64,000 bases of DNA from assembly GCA_002359315.1 (NCBI GenBank), contig DEMS01000013.1:1-64000 (forward strand), given 5' to 3'. The notes under the pieces were generated by a model. The model worked only from the letters and a program-made list of their open reading frames with translations, did not search any database and was not told where the DNA came from. The position numbers were made by a program, and so were the translations under genes. This stretch comes from Bacteroidetes bacterium UBA2664 (GTDB lineage Bacteria; Bacteroidota; Rhodothermia; Balneolales; Balneolaceae). Positions 55,170 through 63,786 of this stretch are shown here, in pieces; the stretch's first letter is position 1, and every line of letters starts with the position of its first letter.

Positions 55170-56240
55170 ATGAATTTAATACCCGAATGGGCACCTAATA
55201 TTCACCCGATGGTGGTGCATTTCCCCATTGCACTGCTTGTTGTGGCGGCAGGACTGAATTTGCTTACTTTCTTTATTCCGGAAAAATGGTGGGATGAATG
55301 GAAAAACACTATTCTATATGGATTGGGAGCGGTTGCGGCTATCGCTGCTTATTATACAGGCCAATCAGCCGTCGATACCGTGTTTTTGCCCTCTCAAGCT
55401 CAATCGGTATTAAACAATCATGCTGACTGGGCATTTTGGACTGTGTGGTATTTTGGGATATATGCATTGGCACGAATCGCTCTGCATTGGTATAAAATGA
55501 TGGACAAATTTAGTCTCAGAATCCTTGCATTTGTCATAGCTTTGCCCGGGATGTTTCTTCTTTTTCAAACCGGAGACCACGGTGCCAAGTTGGTATTTGG
55601 TTATGGAGCTGGAACCGGACAGTTGATAGAACAGCAAGATACTGAAAAAGTCTCAACAGATAGCCTGCAACAGTCAAATTCAACCTTCACAGTCAGTGAT
55701 AATGGGAATTGGTCATGGGAGATCGGCCCCAATGGTGTTAGTACGCTGCTATCAAAGTTCCAGTGGCTTGAAGGAGCTCCTCAGGATCTTCAGCCCTCAG
55801 TTGTTAAAAGTGGAGATAACTACTTAATACAATTGACCCCCGAATCATCTCCCAACTTTTTTACTGTACGAAATGCTTTACTAAATGTGCAGGTCGATTA
55901 TTACCTGGATCTGTCGAATTTTGATGGCGAGGTGGAGCTGGTCAACCATGTGCAAGATGCTCAAAATTACGATTTCGTCACCCTTAGTTCCGAAGGAACC
56001 ATCACACAGGGACGGGTAATCGGGGGAGAAACTAACATTTTTGGTGAGGAAAGCTATTCGGCTTCCGGCATACTGTTTGTACGTACAGTGGTCAACGGCA
56101 CTCATTTCAGAGCGTATATTAACAAGGAGATGGCCGTTCACGGGCATGGAGATGCCCCGGAAACCGGGAAAGTTGGACTCCGGCTAAATGGAAGCGGTAC
56201 TGTAATCATCGACAGCATTTCTTTAACACAACTCAATTAA
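55170..56240 (+). CDS. DUF2231 membrane protein with lectin-like C-terminal domain
   Basis: 356 residues. N-terminal ~150 residues: four helices opening with HPMVVHFPIALLV, the DUF2231 signature (a family often found with haem or cytochrome proteins). The C-terminal ~190 residues are soluble and beta-rich (NGNWSWEIGPNG ... VGLRLNGSGTVIIDSISL), like concanavalin/laminin-type folds that bind polysaccharide or act as sensor caps. Followed after 29 nt by a cytochrome c, suggesting a redox pair. Confidence 0.72.
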   Translation: MNLIPEWAPNIHPMVVHFPIALLVVAAGLNLLTFFIPEKWWDEWKNTILYGLGAVAAIAAYYTGQSAVDTVFLPSQAQSVLNNHADWAFWTVWYFGIYALARIALHWYKMMDKFSLRILAFVIALPGMFLLFQTGDHGAKLVFGYGAGTGQLIEQQDTEKVSTDSLQQSNSTFTVSDNGNWSWEIGPNGVSTLLSKFQWLEGAPQDLQPSVVKSGDNYLIQLTPESSPNFFTVRNALLNVQVDYYLDLSNFDGEVELVNHVQDAQNYDFVTLSSEGTITQGRVIGGETNIFGEESYSASGILFVRTVVNGTHFRAYINKEMAVHGHGDAPETGKVGLRLNGSGTVIIDSISLTQLN

Positions 56241-56269
56241 ATAACCATGACTCAGAAAACATGTATTAA

Positions 56270-56734
56270 ATGTTAAAGATTGACTTCCTACTGCTTTTGA
56301 TGCCTTTTTTTATTCTTACCGGGTGTGGAAACTCTGAGAATGAAAGGTCCAAACCCAAAATAGTGGATGATTCCTATAAGAATAACAGGTGGTACACAGA
56401 GTCACAATATAAAATGGGTAAGGTCGTATTTTCAGAAAACTGTGTCCGTTGTCATGGTACAAAAGGCCAGGGATTGGTAGAAAATTGGAAGAAGCCAAAC
56501 CCTGATGGTTCCTTCCCGCCACCTCCTCTAAATGGTACGGCACATACCTGGCATCATCCTATGGAAATATTAGTACAAACTATTAATAATGGCGGAGCAC
56601 CATATGGTGGCAATATGCCAGCTTTCAGGGAAATACTTTCTGAAGAGGAAAAATTAGCCGTTGTTGCCTATATACAAAATCTATGGGACCAAGAAACTTA
56701 CGACCGCTGGGTTAACATGAATGCAAAGTTTTGA
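56270..56734 (+). CDS. Cytochrome c lipoprotein
   Basis: 154 residues. Lipobox LTGC (Cys19), one haem-binding CVRCH (58-62) and a Met ligand in GGNMPAFRE (near 114). Class I cytochrome c attached to a membrane by lipid. May receive electrons linked to the DUF2231 protein or to copper oxidation by the multicopper oxidase; the partner is not certain. Confidence 0.9.
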   Translation: MLKIDFLLLLMPFFILTGCGNSENERSKPKIVDDSYKNNRWYTESQYKMGKVVFSENCVRCHGTKGQGLVENWKKPNPDGSFPPPPLNGTAHTWHHPMEILVQTINNGGAPYGGNMPAFREILSEEEKLAVVAYIQNLWDQETYDRWVNMNAKF

Positions 56735-56773
56735 CCTTAAATTTTACAACTAAACCCCAATATGGTAAACCTT

Positions 56774-57202
56774 ATGAATAAAATATTTACTCTTACAATA
56801 GTGCTAATTAGCATTTCCATGACAGCCCTGGCTCAACAGTCAGAAGAACAATCTGTTAGTAAAATACTGGGCGACTTCGAAAATGCCATTGTTGAAAATA
56901 ACTCGGAAGTTGCTTCCAAATTACTTCATGATGATGTCGTCATTCTGGAAGGAAACAACATAGAAACAAAAGAACAGTATCTTTCTCACCACTTTCATTC
57001 AGATGGCAGATTTCTAAGTGCAATGAATCGTGAAGTAATTTCTGAACAAATAACCATCGAAGGTAATGTAGCCTGGGTATCGTCCCAAACAAAAATGATC
57101 GGGACCTATAATGAACGAGAAATTGACCGAACCAGCCTTGAGTTAGCAGTGCTGAAGAAAGAGAATGGAGAATGGAAAATTATAGCTTTGCATTGGTCCT
57201 GA
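56774..57202 (+). CDS. Secreted NTF2-like (DUF4440/SnoaL-type) protein
   Basis: 142 residues from MNKIFTLTIVLISISMTALA (signal peptide, cleaved at LAQ-Q). The cone-fold pattern ILGDFENAIVENNSEVASKLLHDDVVILEG and the ending GEWKIIALHWS are characteristic. Ligand unknown; Met and His content suggest no direct metal site. In-frame ATG at 56762 is also possible. Confidence 0.78.
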   Translation: MNKIFTLTIVLISISMTALAQQSEEQSVSKILGDFENAIVENNSEVASKLLHDDVVILEGNNIETKEQYLSHHFHSDGRFLSAMNREVISEQITIEGNVAWVSSQTKMIGTYNEREIDRTSLELAVLKKENGEWKIIALHWS

Positions 57203-57203
57203 T

Positions 57204-57413
57204 TTAGGAGCAATTTTTATTCATTTGATCTGGAGGACATGGAGTATCACCAAAAGAACAAAATACACAACAGTCATTTCTTTTCGGTTTTATCATCTCA
57301 CTACAATTCGGGCACTGCCAAAAGAATTGGCAGGCATCCTCAGGCATTTGTTCTTCCGAATGTGTTCCGCATTCCGGGCAGGTAATTGTGGAGGTTAAAA
57401 TTATATCTTCCAT
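57204..57413 (-). CDS. GDCCVxC-type zinc-ribbon mini-protein
   Basis: 69 residues from MEDIILTSTITCPECG. Cys pairs CPECG, CPNC and DCCVFCS give the GDCCVxC domain (here NDCCVFC), known from mercury and metal-resistance loci as small metal binders. Opposite strand to its neighbours; the start at 57413 is preferred to 57425. Upstream on the same strand lies a merR-like remnant. Confidence 0.8.
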   Translation of the reverse strand: MEDIILTSTITCPECGTHSEEQMPEDACQFFWQCPNCSEMIKPKRNDCCVFCSFGDTPCPPDQMNKNCS

Positions 57414-57435
57414 ATCGGGATTCATTTTAGTTTTT

Positions 57436-57507
57436 TCAAGTTTCGCTTTCGCCTTCCAGATTCTTGAGGATCAGGCACTCGCCTTTGGGCCCATCCCCAT
57501 GCAGAAG
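57436..57507 (-). pseudogene. Possible C-terminal remnant of a MerR-type regulator
   Basis: A short frame reading LLHGDGPKGECLILKNLEG then stop resembles the metal-binding C-terminus of mercury/zinc MerR proteins (a Cys/His-Gly-Asp-Gly loop followed by ECLIL). No N-terminal helix-turn-helix remains upstream. Located directly before the GDCCVxC gene. Tentative. Confidence 0.25.
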
Positions 57508-57634
57508 TCAATGGGATCAAGCAACGTCCTTGCCCCAAAAATCAATCCTTATTGCATTGATTTCCTGCTCTTTTGCCTGTCTCACCATCGTGGTGTAATC
57601 AGCTCATCTTGAGGAATAAAAAAATTTCCTTTGA

Positions 57635-57670
57635 TTTAAGCTTCATTTAAGCATTCCCCTCGTAGTTTGG
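57635..57670 (+). promoter_or_regulatory. Tandem TTTAAGS box J and -7 element
   Basis: TTTAAGC at 57635-57641 and 57646-57652 (11-bp period), then TAGTTTGG at 57663-57670. Promoter for the CusCBA operon; leader about 50 nt. Confidence 0.78.
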
Positions 57671-57727
57671 GTTTAATACAATATATCAAACTACGGGCTT
57701 TGTGCCTTTTAAACCAAGGATTTAGGA

Positions 57728-59008
57728 ATGAAAAAAATAATGATAAAGGGATTTTTCTTCGGAATATCACTGTTCCTTGTTTCATCTAATTTAAGTTTTT
57801 CTCAAACACCAGACTCCACATTATTACTGGATGAGCTTATACAAAAAGTATTAGAACAAAATCCAGAATTAATGGCTTCAAATAAAGACTGGGATGCCAG
57901 CAAAACTAAGATATCACAGGTAAAAGCATTACCCGATCCGACGCTAGGTTTAAATATCATGAACCTGCCGATCAACAGCTTTGCACTTGATCAGGAGCCT
58001 ATGACAGGCAAGCAGGTATCCCTGATGCAACCGTTCCCTTTCCCCGGTAAACTTAGTCTGAAGGGCAATATTGCAAAAAGTGAGTCGGAGATAGCTTTGC
58101 ATCGGTATAGAGAACTTAAGAATCAGCTTATAAAAAACACCTCTCAGGCTTATTACGATCTCTATTACATAGATCAGGCTCTTGCAACAGTTGCAAATAA
58201 CCAGGAGTTGCTCAAGGAATTCGTTGAAATAGCTGAGACAAGGTATGGCGTGGGTAAAGGTACGCAACCGGATGTATTACGGGCACAAGTAGCTCTTTCA
58301 AAAATGATTGATCAGGAACTCAAGCTTCTCCAACAGCGTGAAGCTGTGCAGGCCCGCATTAATACCCTATTAAACGACCCCGCTGATTCGCCGCTTGGCA
58401 AGGCTGTTGTTATGGAACCGGAACCCTGGACGGGCAAACTACAAACGCTCATTCAGCGAGCCGACAGTAGCAGCCCGGTACTTGCAGCATGGAAAACGGC
58501 CGTTAAGCAAAGCGGGCAAAAGGTAGATTTAGCACTAAAAGACCGATATCCTGATTTTTCAGTTGGTGTTGCTTATACCCAACGGAATGAACTGCAAAAC
58601 GGGATGCCGGGCTATGATTTTGTCTCGGCTATGTTCAATGTTAAAATTCCTCTCTTTTTAAATAAAAAGCAGGATAAAAAGGTGCAGGAGACCCGAATTC
58701 AACAATCTTCCATGGAGTATCGCTATCAAAATATTGCAAACTCCATTGAACAAATGCTTCAACAGTCACTCACTGATCTTGAAAAAAACCAGAGACTCTT
58801 AGAACTGTACAGAACAGGGATTATTCCTCAGGCCGAAGAATCCCTGGAATCATCAATATCCGGATATCAGAATGACAAGGTGGACTTCCTGTCTCTACTC
58901 GATAGCGAACTGACACTATTCCAGTTTCGTCTGGATTACCATCGCTTTTTAGCCGATTACCACAAAGCTATGGCAGAAATAGAAGCACTTATCGGCACTG
59001 AGTTTTAA
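57728..59008 (+). CDS. cusC: CusC-like outer-membrane efflux protein (TolC family)
   Basis: 426 residues. Signal peptide to ~SFSQ, then two internally similar halves rich in long helices (LDELIQKVLEQNPELMASNKDW; SQAYYDLYYIDQALATVANNQELLKEFVEIAETRYGVGKGTQPDVLRAQ), the TolC-type outer-membrane factor. Forms the exit duct for metal efflux with CusB and CusA. Start of the operon under box J. Confidence 0.9.
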   Translation: MKKIMIKGFFFGISLFLVSSNLSFSQTPDSTLLLDELIQKVLEQNPELMASNKDWDASKTKISQVKALPDPTLGLNIMNLPINSFALDQEPMTGKQVSLMQPFPFPGKLSLKGNIAKSESEIALHRYRELKNQLIKNTSQAYYDLYYIDQALATVANNQELLKEFVEIAETRYGVGKGTQPDVLRAQVALSKMIDQELKLLQQREAVQARINTLLNDPADSPLGKAVVMEPEPWTGKLQTLIQRADSSSPVLAAWKTAVKQSGQKVDLALKDRYPDFSVGVAYTQRNELQNGMPGYDFVSAMFNVKIPLFLNKKQDKKVQETRIQQSSMEYRYQNIANSIEQMLQQSLTDLEKNQRLLELYRTGIIPQAEESLESSISGYQNDKVDFLSLLDSELTLFQFRLDYHRFLADYHKAMAEIEALIGTEF

Positions 59009-59029
59009 ACCATTTTCAAAAATTAAATA

Positions 59030-60523
59030 ATGAGTACAAGCATCATGAATACCAAATCTATACTTCTTTTCCTTGGAGCAGTTGTCGCTTTTTCACTGGG
59101 CGGTTACTGGCTGGGAACACAACAAACTACTGACAGTTCAGCATCTACTACAGAAACCGCGGAAGAGATGCAGAATATGCCGAAGGCTGAATCAGATACC
59201 AGGCAAAAGGAAGATCGCGAAGTACTGTACTGGCAAGCTCCGATGAATCCAAGTGAAATTTATGATGAACCCGGTAAATCTAGTATGGGTATGGACCTGG
59301 TTCCGGTATATGCCGATGGAGCAAGCAGCTCGGAAGGGATGATATCAATAAATCCCGTGGTGGTACAAAATATGAATGTTCGAACGGCCAAAGTTCAGCA
59401 AAAAGATTTATCAACAGTCGTCCGCGCCGTTGGGAAAGTCGATTACGATGAACAAAAACTTTTTAATGTAAGTCCAAAAATTTCAGGTTGGGTTGAGCAG
59501 CTTTACGTGGATTATACAGGTAAAATAGTGCAACAGGGGCAACCGCTATTCAGTATCTACTCTCCTGAGTTGGTGACCACTCAGAGAGAATACCTGTTGG
59601 CTCTGAAAACCCAGAAAAAGGTAGCCTCCAGCAGTTTTGAAACCATCCGTTCTGGAGGAAGTAGCCTACTTGATGCTACACGCCAACGGCTAGAATATTG
59701 GGACATTCCTGATTCAGAAATAAAACAACTGGAACAAAGTGGGGAAGTCAAGAAAGCTATTACGCTAAAATCGCCTGCCTCTGGAATAGTGCTTCATAAA
59801 AATGCCATAGAAGGCGAGTATATAAAAGCGAGTACACCTGCGTATAAAATAGCAGATCTTTCAACCATTTGGGTGCAAACAAGCGTGTACGACTACGAGG
59901 TACCCTGGATTGAAGAGGGACAACCTGCACAAATGGAACTTTCCTATCAACCGGGTAAAACCTATGAAGGAACCGTTGCCTATGTATACCCCACCCTGGA
60001 CCAGAAAACCCGAACCGTTCAGGTGCGGCTGGAATTTTCCAACCCTAATCTTGAACTAAAGCCGGGGATGTTTGCCAATGTCCGTATCCAAACGCGCCCT
60101 AAGAAAAACGTAACAGTTATTCCTAATGAAGCTATCATCAGAACCGGGGAACGTAATATCGTTTTTGTTGCCAAAGGAGACGGGGCGTTTGAGCCTCGCG
60201 AAGTAACCTTGGGTATGGAAGGCGGTGAACGAAACAATGAAATTGAAATATTGGAAGGCGTCAAACCGGGTGAAGAAATTGTTACTTCTGCTCAGTTCCT
60301 TTTCGATAGTGAAAGCAGGTTGCAGGAAGCGATTCAAAAAATGCTACAGCAAAAGCAAGATACCTCTGATATGGAGAATATGGACATGACCGGTGGCGAA
60401 ATGAACCACGATGAGACACAAGTCGACACTATTGATCATTCAGATATGGATATGACCGGCGGGGAAATGAATCATGATGAAATGCCAGCCGACACTACCG
60501 ACCATTCAACTATGAATATGTGA
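59030..60523 (+). CDS. cusB: CusB-like periplasmic adaptor with Met/His tail
   Basis: 497 residues. N-terminal anchor, a heavy-metal-binding-like segment (YWQAPMNPSEIYDEPG..SSMGMDLVPVY, ~64-91; the usual Cys are replaced), then membrane-fusion barrel and hairpin (GWVEQLYVDYTGKIVQQGQPLFSIYSPEL). The end is a tandem repeat DMTGGEMNHDE (two copies) with DHS(D/T)M units, matching CusF-like Met/His copper sites. May combine adaptor and chaperone roles, as no separate CusF gene was found. Confidence 0.9.
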   Translation: MSTSIMNTKSILLFLGAVVAFSLGGYWLGTQQTTDSSASTTETAEEMQNMPKAESDTRQKEDREVLYWQAPMNPSEIYDEPGKSSMGMDLVPVYADGASSSEGMISINPVVVQNMNVRTAKVQQKDLSTVVRAVGKVDYDEQKLFNVSPKISGWVEQLYVDYTGKIVQQGQPLFSIYSPELVTTQREYLLALKTQKKVASSSFETIRSGGSSLLDATRQRLEYWDIPDSEIKQLEQSGEVKKAITLKSPASGIVLHKNAIEGEYIKASTPAYKIADLSTIWVQTSVYDYEVPWIEEGQPAQMELSYQPGKTYEGTVAYVYPTLDQKTRTVQVRLEFSNPNLELKPGMFANVRIQTRPKKNVTVIPNEAIIRTGERNIVFVAKGDGAFEPREVTLGMEGGERNNEIEILEGVKPGEEIVTSAQFLFDSESRLQEAIQKMLQQKQDTSDMENMDMTGGEMNHDETQVDTIDHSDMDMTGGEMNHDEMPADTTDHSTMNM

Positions 60524-60578
60524 ATCGATGGGCAAAGTTAAAGCACAAACCTTTTTAAACATTTTGGAGAATTAAGAA

Positions 60579-63500
60579 ATGCTACAGAAAATAATTGAAC
60601 TATCTGTAAATAACCGCTTTATGGTGATTATTGCCAGTATCCTGATACTGGCGGGTGGTACCTACGTGATGTATCAAACACCCGTGGACGCCATTCCCGA
60701 TCTCAGTGATGTACAGGTCATTGTTTTCACCAAATATCCCGGTCAGGCTCCTCAGGTTGTTGAGGATCAGGTCACCTATCCGCTAACCACTACTATGATG
60801 TCGGTACCCAAATCTAAAGTGGTCCGTGGCTATTCATTTTTTGGACTTTCATTTATCTATATCATTTTTGAAGATGATACTGACATGTATTGGGCCCGAA
60901 GCCGGGTTCTGGAATACCTTAATACTGCAGGTAGTAGCCTGCCGGAAGGGGTTACGCCCACCCTTGGACCGGATGCAACTGGCGTAGGGTGGGTTTACGA
61001 ATATGTCTTAGATGGCGGTGATCAGTATGATCTCCAACAACTGCGTTCCATTCAGGATTGGTTCCTGAAGTACGAACTACTCAGTGTGGACGGGGTAGCC
61101 GAAGTAGCCAGTGTGGGAGGCCATGTCAAACAGTACCAGGTAGAAGTGGACCCGGATAAACTGTTGGCCTATGACATTCCCCTCTCGAAAGTTAAAATGG
61201 CCATCAAGCGCAGTAACAATGACGTAGGCGGCCGCTTGGTAGAAATGAGTGAAACCGAGTTTATGGTTCGGGGAAAAGGATATATTCAATCTGTAGCAGA
61301 TGTGGAGAATGTACCCATAGGAACCGATGGTAATGGCACCCCTATTCTCGTTAGAAACGTTGCCAACGTACATCTCGGGCCGGATCTGCGCCGCGGTGTA
61401 GCCGAGTGGAATGGTGAGGGAGAAGCAGTAGGCGGTGTGGTCATCATGCGGTTTGGGGAAAATGCACTGCAAACTATTGAAAACGTAAAAGCTAAGCTGA
61501 AGGAACTTGAAAGCGGTCTGCCGGAAGGGGTAACTATCAAAACGGCCTATGATCGTTCCAACCTGATTAAGCGGGCTATTGAATTCCTGCAGGATAAACT
61601 GCTGGAGGAAAGTATATTTGTAGCAATAATAGTAATAATATTCCTATTACATTTCCGAAGTTCACTGGTAATTATTATTAGTCTGCCAATGGGTATTTTG
61701 GCAGCCTTCCTGGTAATGTATTTCCAGGGTATAAATGCCAATATTATGTCGCTGGGAGGAATTGCTATTGCCATTGGTGTGATGGTTGATGCTGCCATCG
61801 TTATGGTTGAAAATGTCCATAAACACCTCGAACAGGATAGGGGCAAAAAGGATCACTGGAGAATTGTTATTGATGCGTCCAAAGAGGTGGGACCGGCCCT
61901 ATTTTTCTCTTTGTTGATTATAACGGTGTCGTTTTTCCCGATCTTTGCTTTAGAGGGACAAGAGGGACGTCTTTTCAAACCCTTGGCATTTACCAAAACA
62001 TATGCCATGGCTGCCGCAGCGCTGCTCTCTGTTACACTGGTACCGGTATTAATGGGCTACTTGATTCGTGGAAAAATTCAACCGGAGCATAAGAATCCAA
62101 TTACCCGGTTTCTTATCTGGATTTATCGTCCAGTGATCAATTTTGTCCTACGTTTCAAGTGGACTACTGTTTTTGCCTCTGTTGTCATTCTTGGGCTCAC
62201 GATAATTCCTCTGAATCGTCTTGGCTCTGAGTTTATGCCTCCCATCGAGGAAGGTGACCTTCTCTACATGCCTACAACAGATCCCGGAATCAGTATTACC
62301 AAAGCCAAGGAGCTGTTACAACAGACCGATAAAATTATAGCCACCTTTCCTGAAGTAGAATCGGTGTTTGGCAAAGCAGGACGAGCACAAACTTCAACCG
62401 ATCCGGCACCACTGTCGATGTTTGAAACCATTATCCAGTTAAAACCTGAGGATGAGTGGCGTGAGGGTATGACTATCGACAAGTTAAAGCAAGAGATGGA
62501 TGCAGCTATCAAAATACCGGGACTTACCAACGCCTGGACCATGCCGATCAAGACACGAATAGATATGTTGTCTACAGGAATAAAAACACCGATTGGCATA
62601 AAAGTAACCGGGCCAGATCTTCAAACGCTATCCGATCTCAGTTCGGACATAGCCTCGGTAGTACGAGATGTCCCAGGAACCTTGAGTGTCTTCGCTGACA
62701 AGACCACGGGTGGTAATTACCTGGACTTCAATATCGACCGTAAAGAAGCTGCCCGGTATGGACTTACGACCGGTGATGTACAAGATGTAATCCAATCTGC
62801 CATCGGTGGTATGAACGTAACAGAAACTGTGGAAGGACTCGAACGCTATCCGGTCAACGTACGGTATGCCCGGGAGACCCGTGAAAACCTGACGGATCTT
62901 GGACGGGTGTTAATCCCCACTCCTTCCGGTGCTCAAATACCCATTGAATACGTAGCCGACCTGCAGATCCGCAAAGACGCACCTGTGATTAAAACCGAGA
63001 ATGCCCGCTATTCCAGCTGGATTTATGTGGACTTAACTACTTCTGATCTCGGAAACTATGTAAACCAAGCCCGACAAACCGTGGAAGAACGACTGGACAT
63101 GCCTTCCGGGTATAGCCTAACCTGGAGTGGGCAATATGAATACATGGAGCGAGCTAAAAAACGCCTACAAGTAGTAGTACCGATCACTTTGCTGATCATC
63201 TTTCTGTTACTCTACTTCAACTTCAAGAATCTCCAGGAGAGTTTGATCGTTTTGCTAACGCTCCCGTTCTCTTTGGTCGGCTCGTTCTGGCTACTGTATA
63301 TCCTGGGGTATAACCTGAGTGTGGCTGTGGGTGTTGGTGCCATTGCATTGGCAGGAGTAGCTGCTGAACTTGGCGTGGTTATGCTTACCTATCTCGACAA
63401 TGCTTACAACGAACGCAAATATAATGACAAAATGAACAACCTTGAAGACCTTAAGCATGCTGTTATGGAAGGCTCAGCCCAACGTATACGGCCGATATTT

Positions 63501-63722
63501 ATGACCGTCTTTTCTACCACCGGCGGGCTGCTACCTATAATGTGGGGTATAGGAACTGGTGCAGCTGTAATGAAGCGTATTGCTGCACCTATGGTTGGAG
63601 GTATGGTTACTGCAACCATACTCAGCTTAGTTGTACTCCCAGTGGTGTACTACCTCTGGAAGAGTCGAGAAGTGAAACAACTGACAAAAACAACGGGCGA
63701 AGATCAACAATTAACTAATTGA
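60579..63722 (+). CDS. cusA: CusA-like heavy-metal RND efflux pump
   Basis: 1047 residues, full RND length. DAIPDLSDVQVIV near the start, VDAAIVMVENVHKHLE in helix 4 and LAGVAAELGVVMLTYLDNA in helix 10 are HME-RND motifs; periplasmic Met residues for Cu/Ag lie in the porter domain (SGLPEG..., TNAWTMPIKTRIDML). Proton-driven export of Cu(I)/Ag(I) from periplasm to outside through CusC. Confidence 0.95.
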   Translation: MLQKIIELSVNNRFMVIIASILILAGGTYVMYQTPVDAIPDLSDVQVIVFTKYPGQAPQVVEDQVTYPLTTTMMSVPKSKVVRGYSFFGLSFIYIIFEDDTDMYWARSRVLEYLNTAGSSLPEGVTPTLGPDATGVGWVYEYVLDGGDQYDLQQLRSIQDWFLKYELLSVDGVAEVASVGGHVKQYQVEVDPDKLLAYDIPLSKVKMAIKRSNNDVGGRLVEMSETEFMVRGKGYIQSVADVENVPIGTDGNGTPILVRNVANVHLGPDLRRGVAEWNGEGEAVGGVVIMRFGENALQTIENVKAKLKELESGLPEGVTIKTAYDRSNLIKRAIEFLQDKLLEESIFVAIIVIIFLLHFRSSLVIIISLPMGILAAFLVMYFQGINANIMSLGGIAIAIGVMVDAAIVMVENVHKHLEQDRGKKDHWRIVIDASKEVGPALFFSLLIITVSFFPIFALEGQEGRLFKPLAFTKTYAMAAAALLSVTLVPVLMGYLIRGKIQPEHKNPITRFLIWIYRPVINFVLRFKWTTVFASVVILGLTIIPLNRLGSEFMPPIEEGDLLYMPTTDPGISITKAKELLQQTDKIIATFPEVESVFGKAGRAQTSTDPAPLSMFETIIQLKPEDEWREGMTIDKLKQEMDAAIKIPGLTNAWTMPIKTRIDMLSTGIKTPIGIKVTGPDLQTLSDLSSDIASVVRDVPGTLSVFADKTTGGNYLDFNIDRKEAARYGLTTGDVQDVIQSAIGGMNVTETVEGLERYPVNVRYARETRENLTDLGRVLIPTPSGAQIPIEYVADLQIRKDAPVIKTENARYSSWIYVDLTTSDLGNYVNQARQTVEERLDMPSGYSLTWSGQYEYMERAKKRLQVVVPITLLIIFLLLYFNFKNLQESLIVLLTLPFSLVGSFWLLYILGYNLSVAVGVGAIALAGVAAELGVVMLTYLDNAYNERKYNDKMNNLEDLKHAVMEGSAQRIRPIFMTVFSTTGGLLPIMWGIGTGAAVMKRIAAPMVGGMVTATILSLVVLPVVYYLWKSREVKQLTKTTGEDQQLTN

Positions 63723-63737
63723 CAAACAGAAATAAGA

Positions 63738-63764
63738 TCTGGCAGGTTTTTCAAACTTGCCAGA
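63738..63764 (+). terminator. Hairpin between cusA and the PII-like gene
   Basis: TCTGGCAGGTTT pairs with AAACTTGCCAGA (12 bp, one G-T) around TTC. No U-tract follows, so it could attenuate or protect the mRNA rather than terminate. Confidence 0.5.
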
Positions 63765-63786
63765 CCTAACAAAAAAGGTAATAAGT

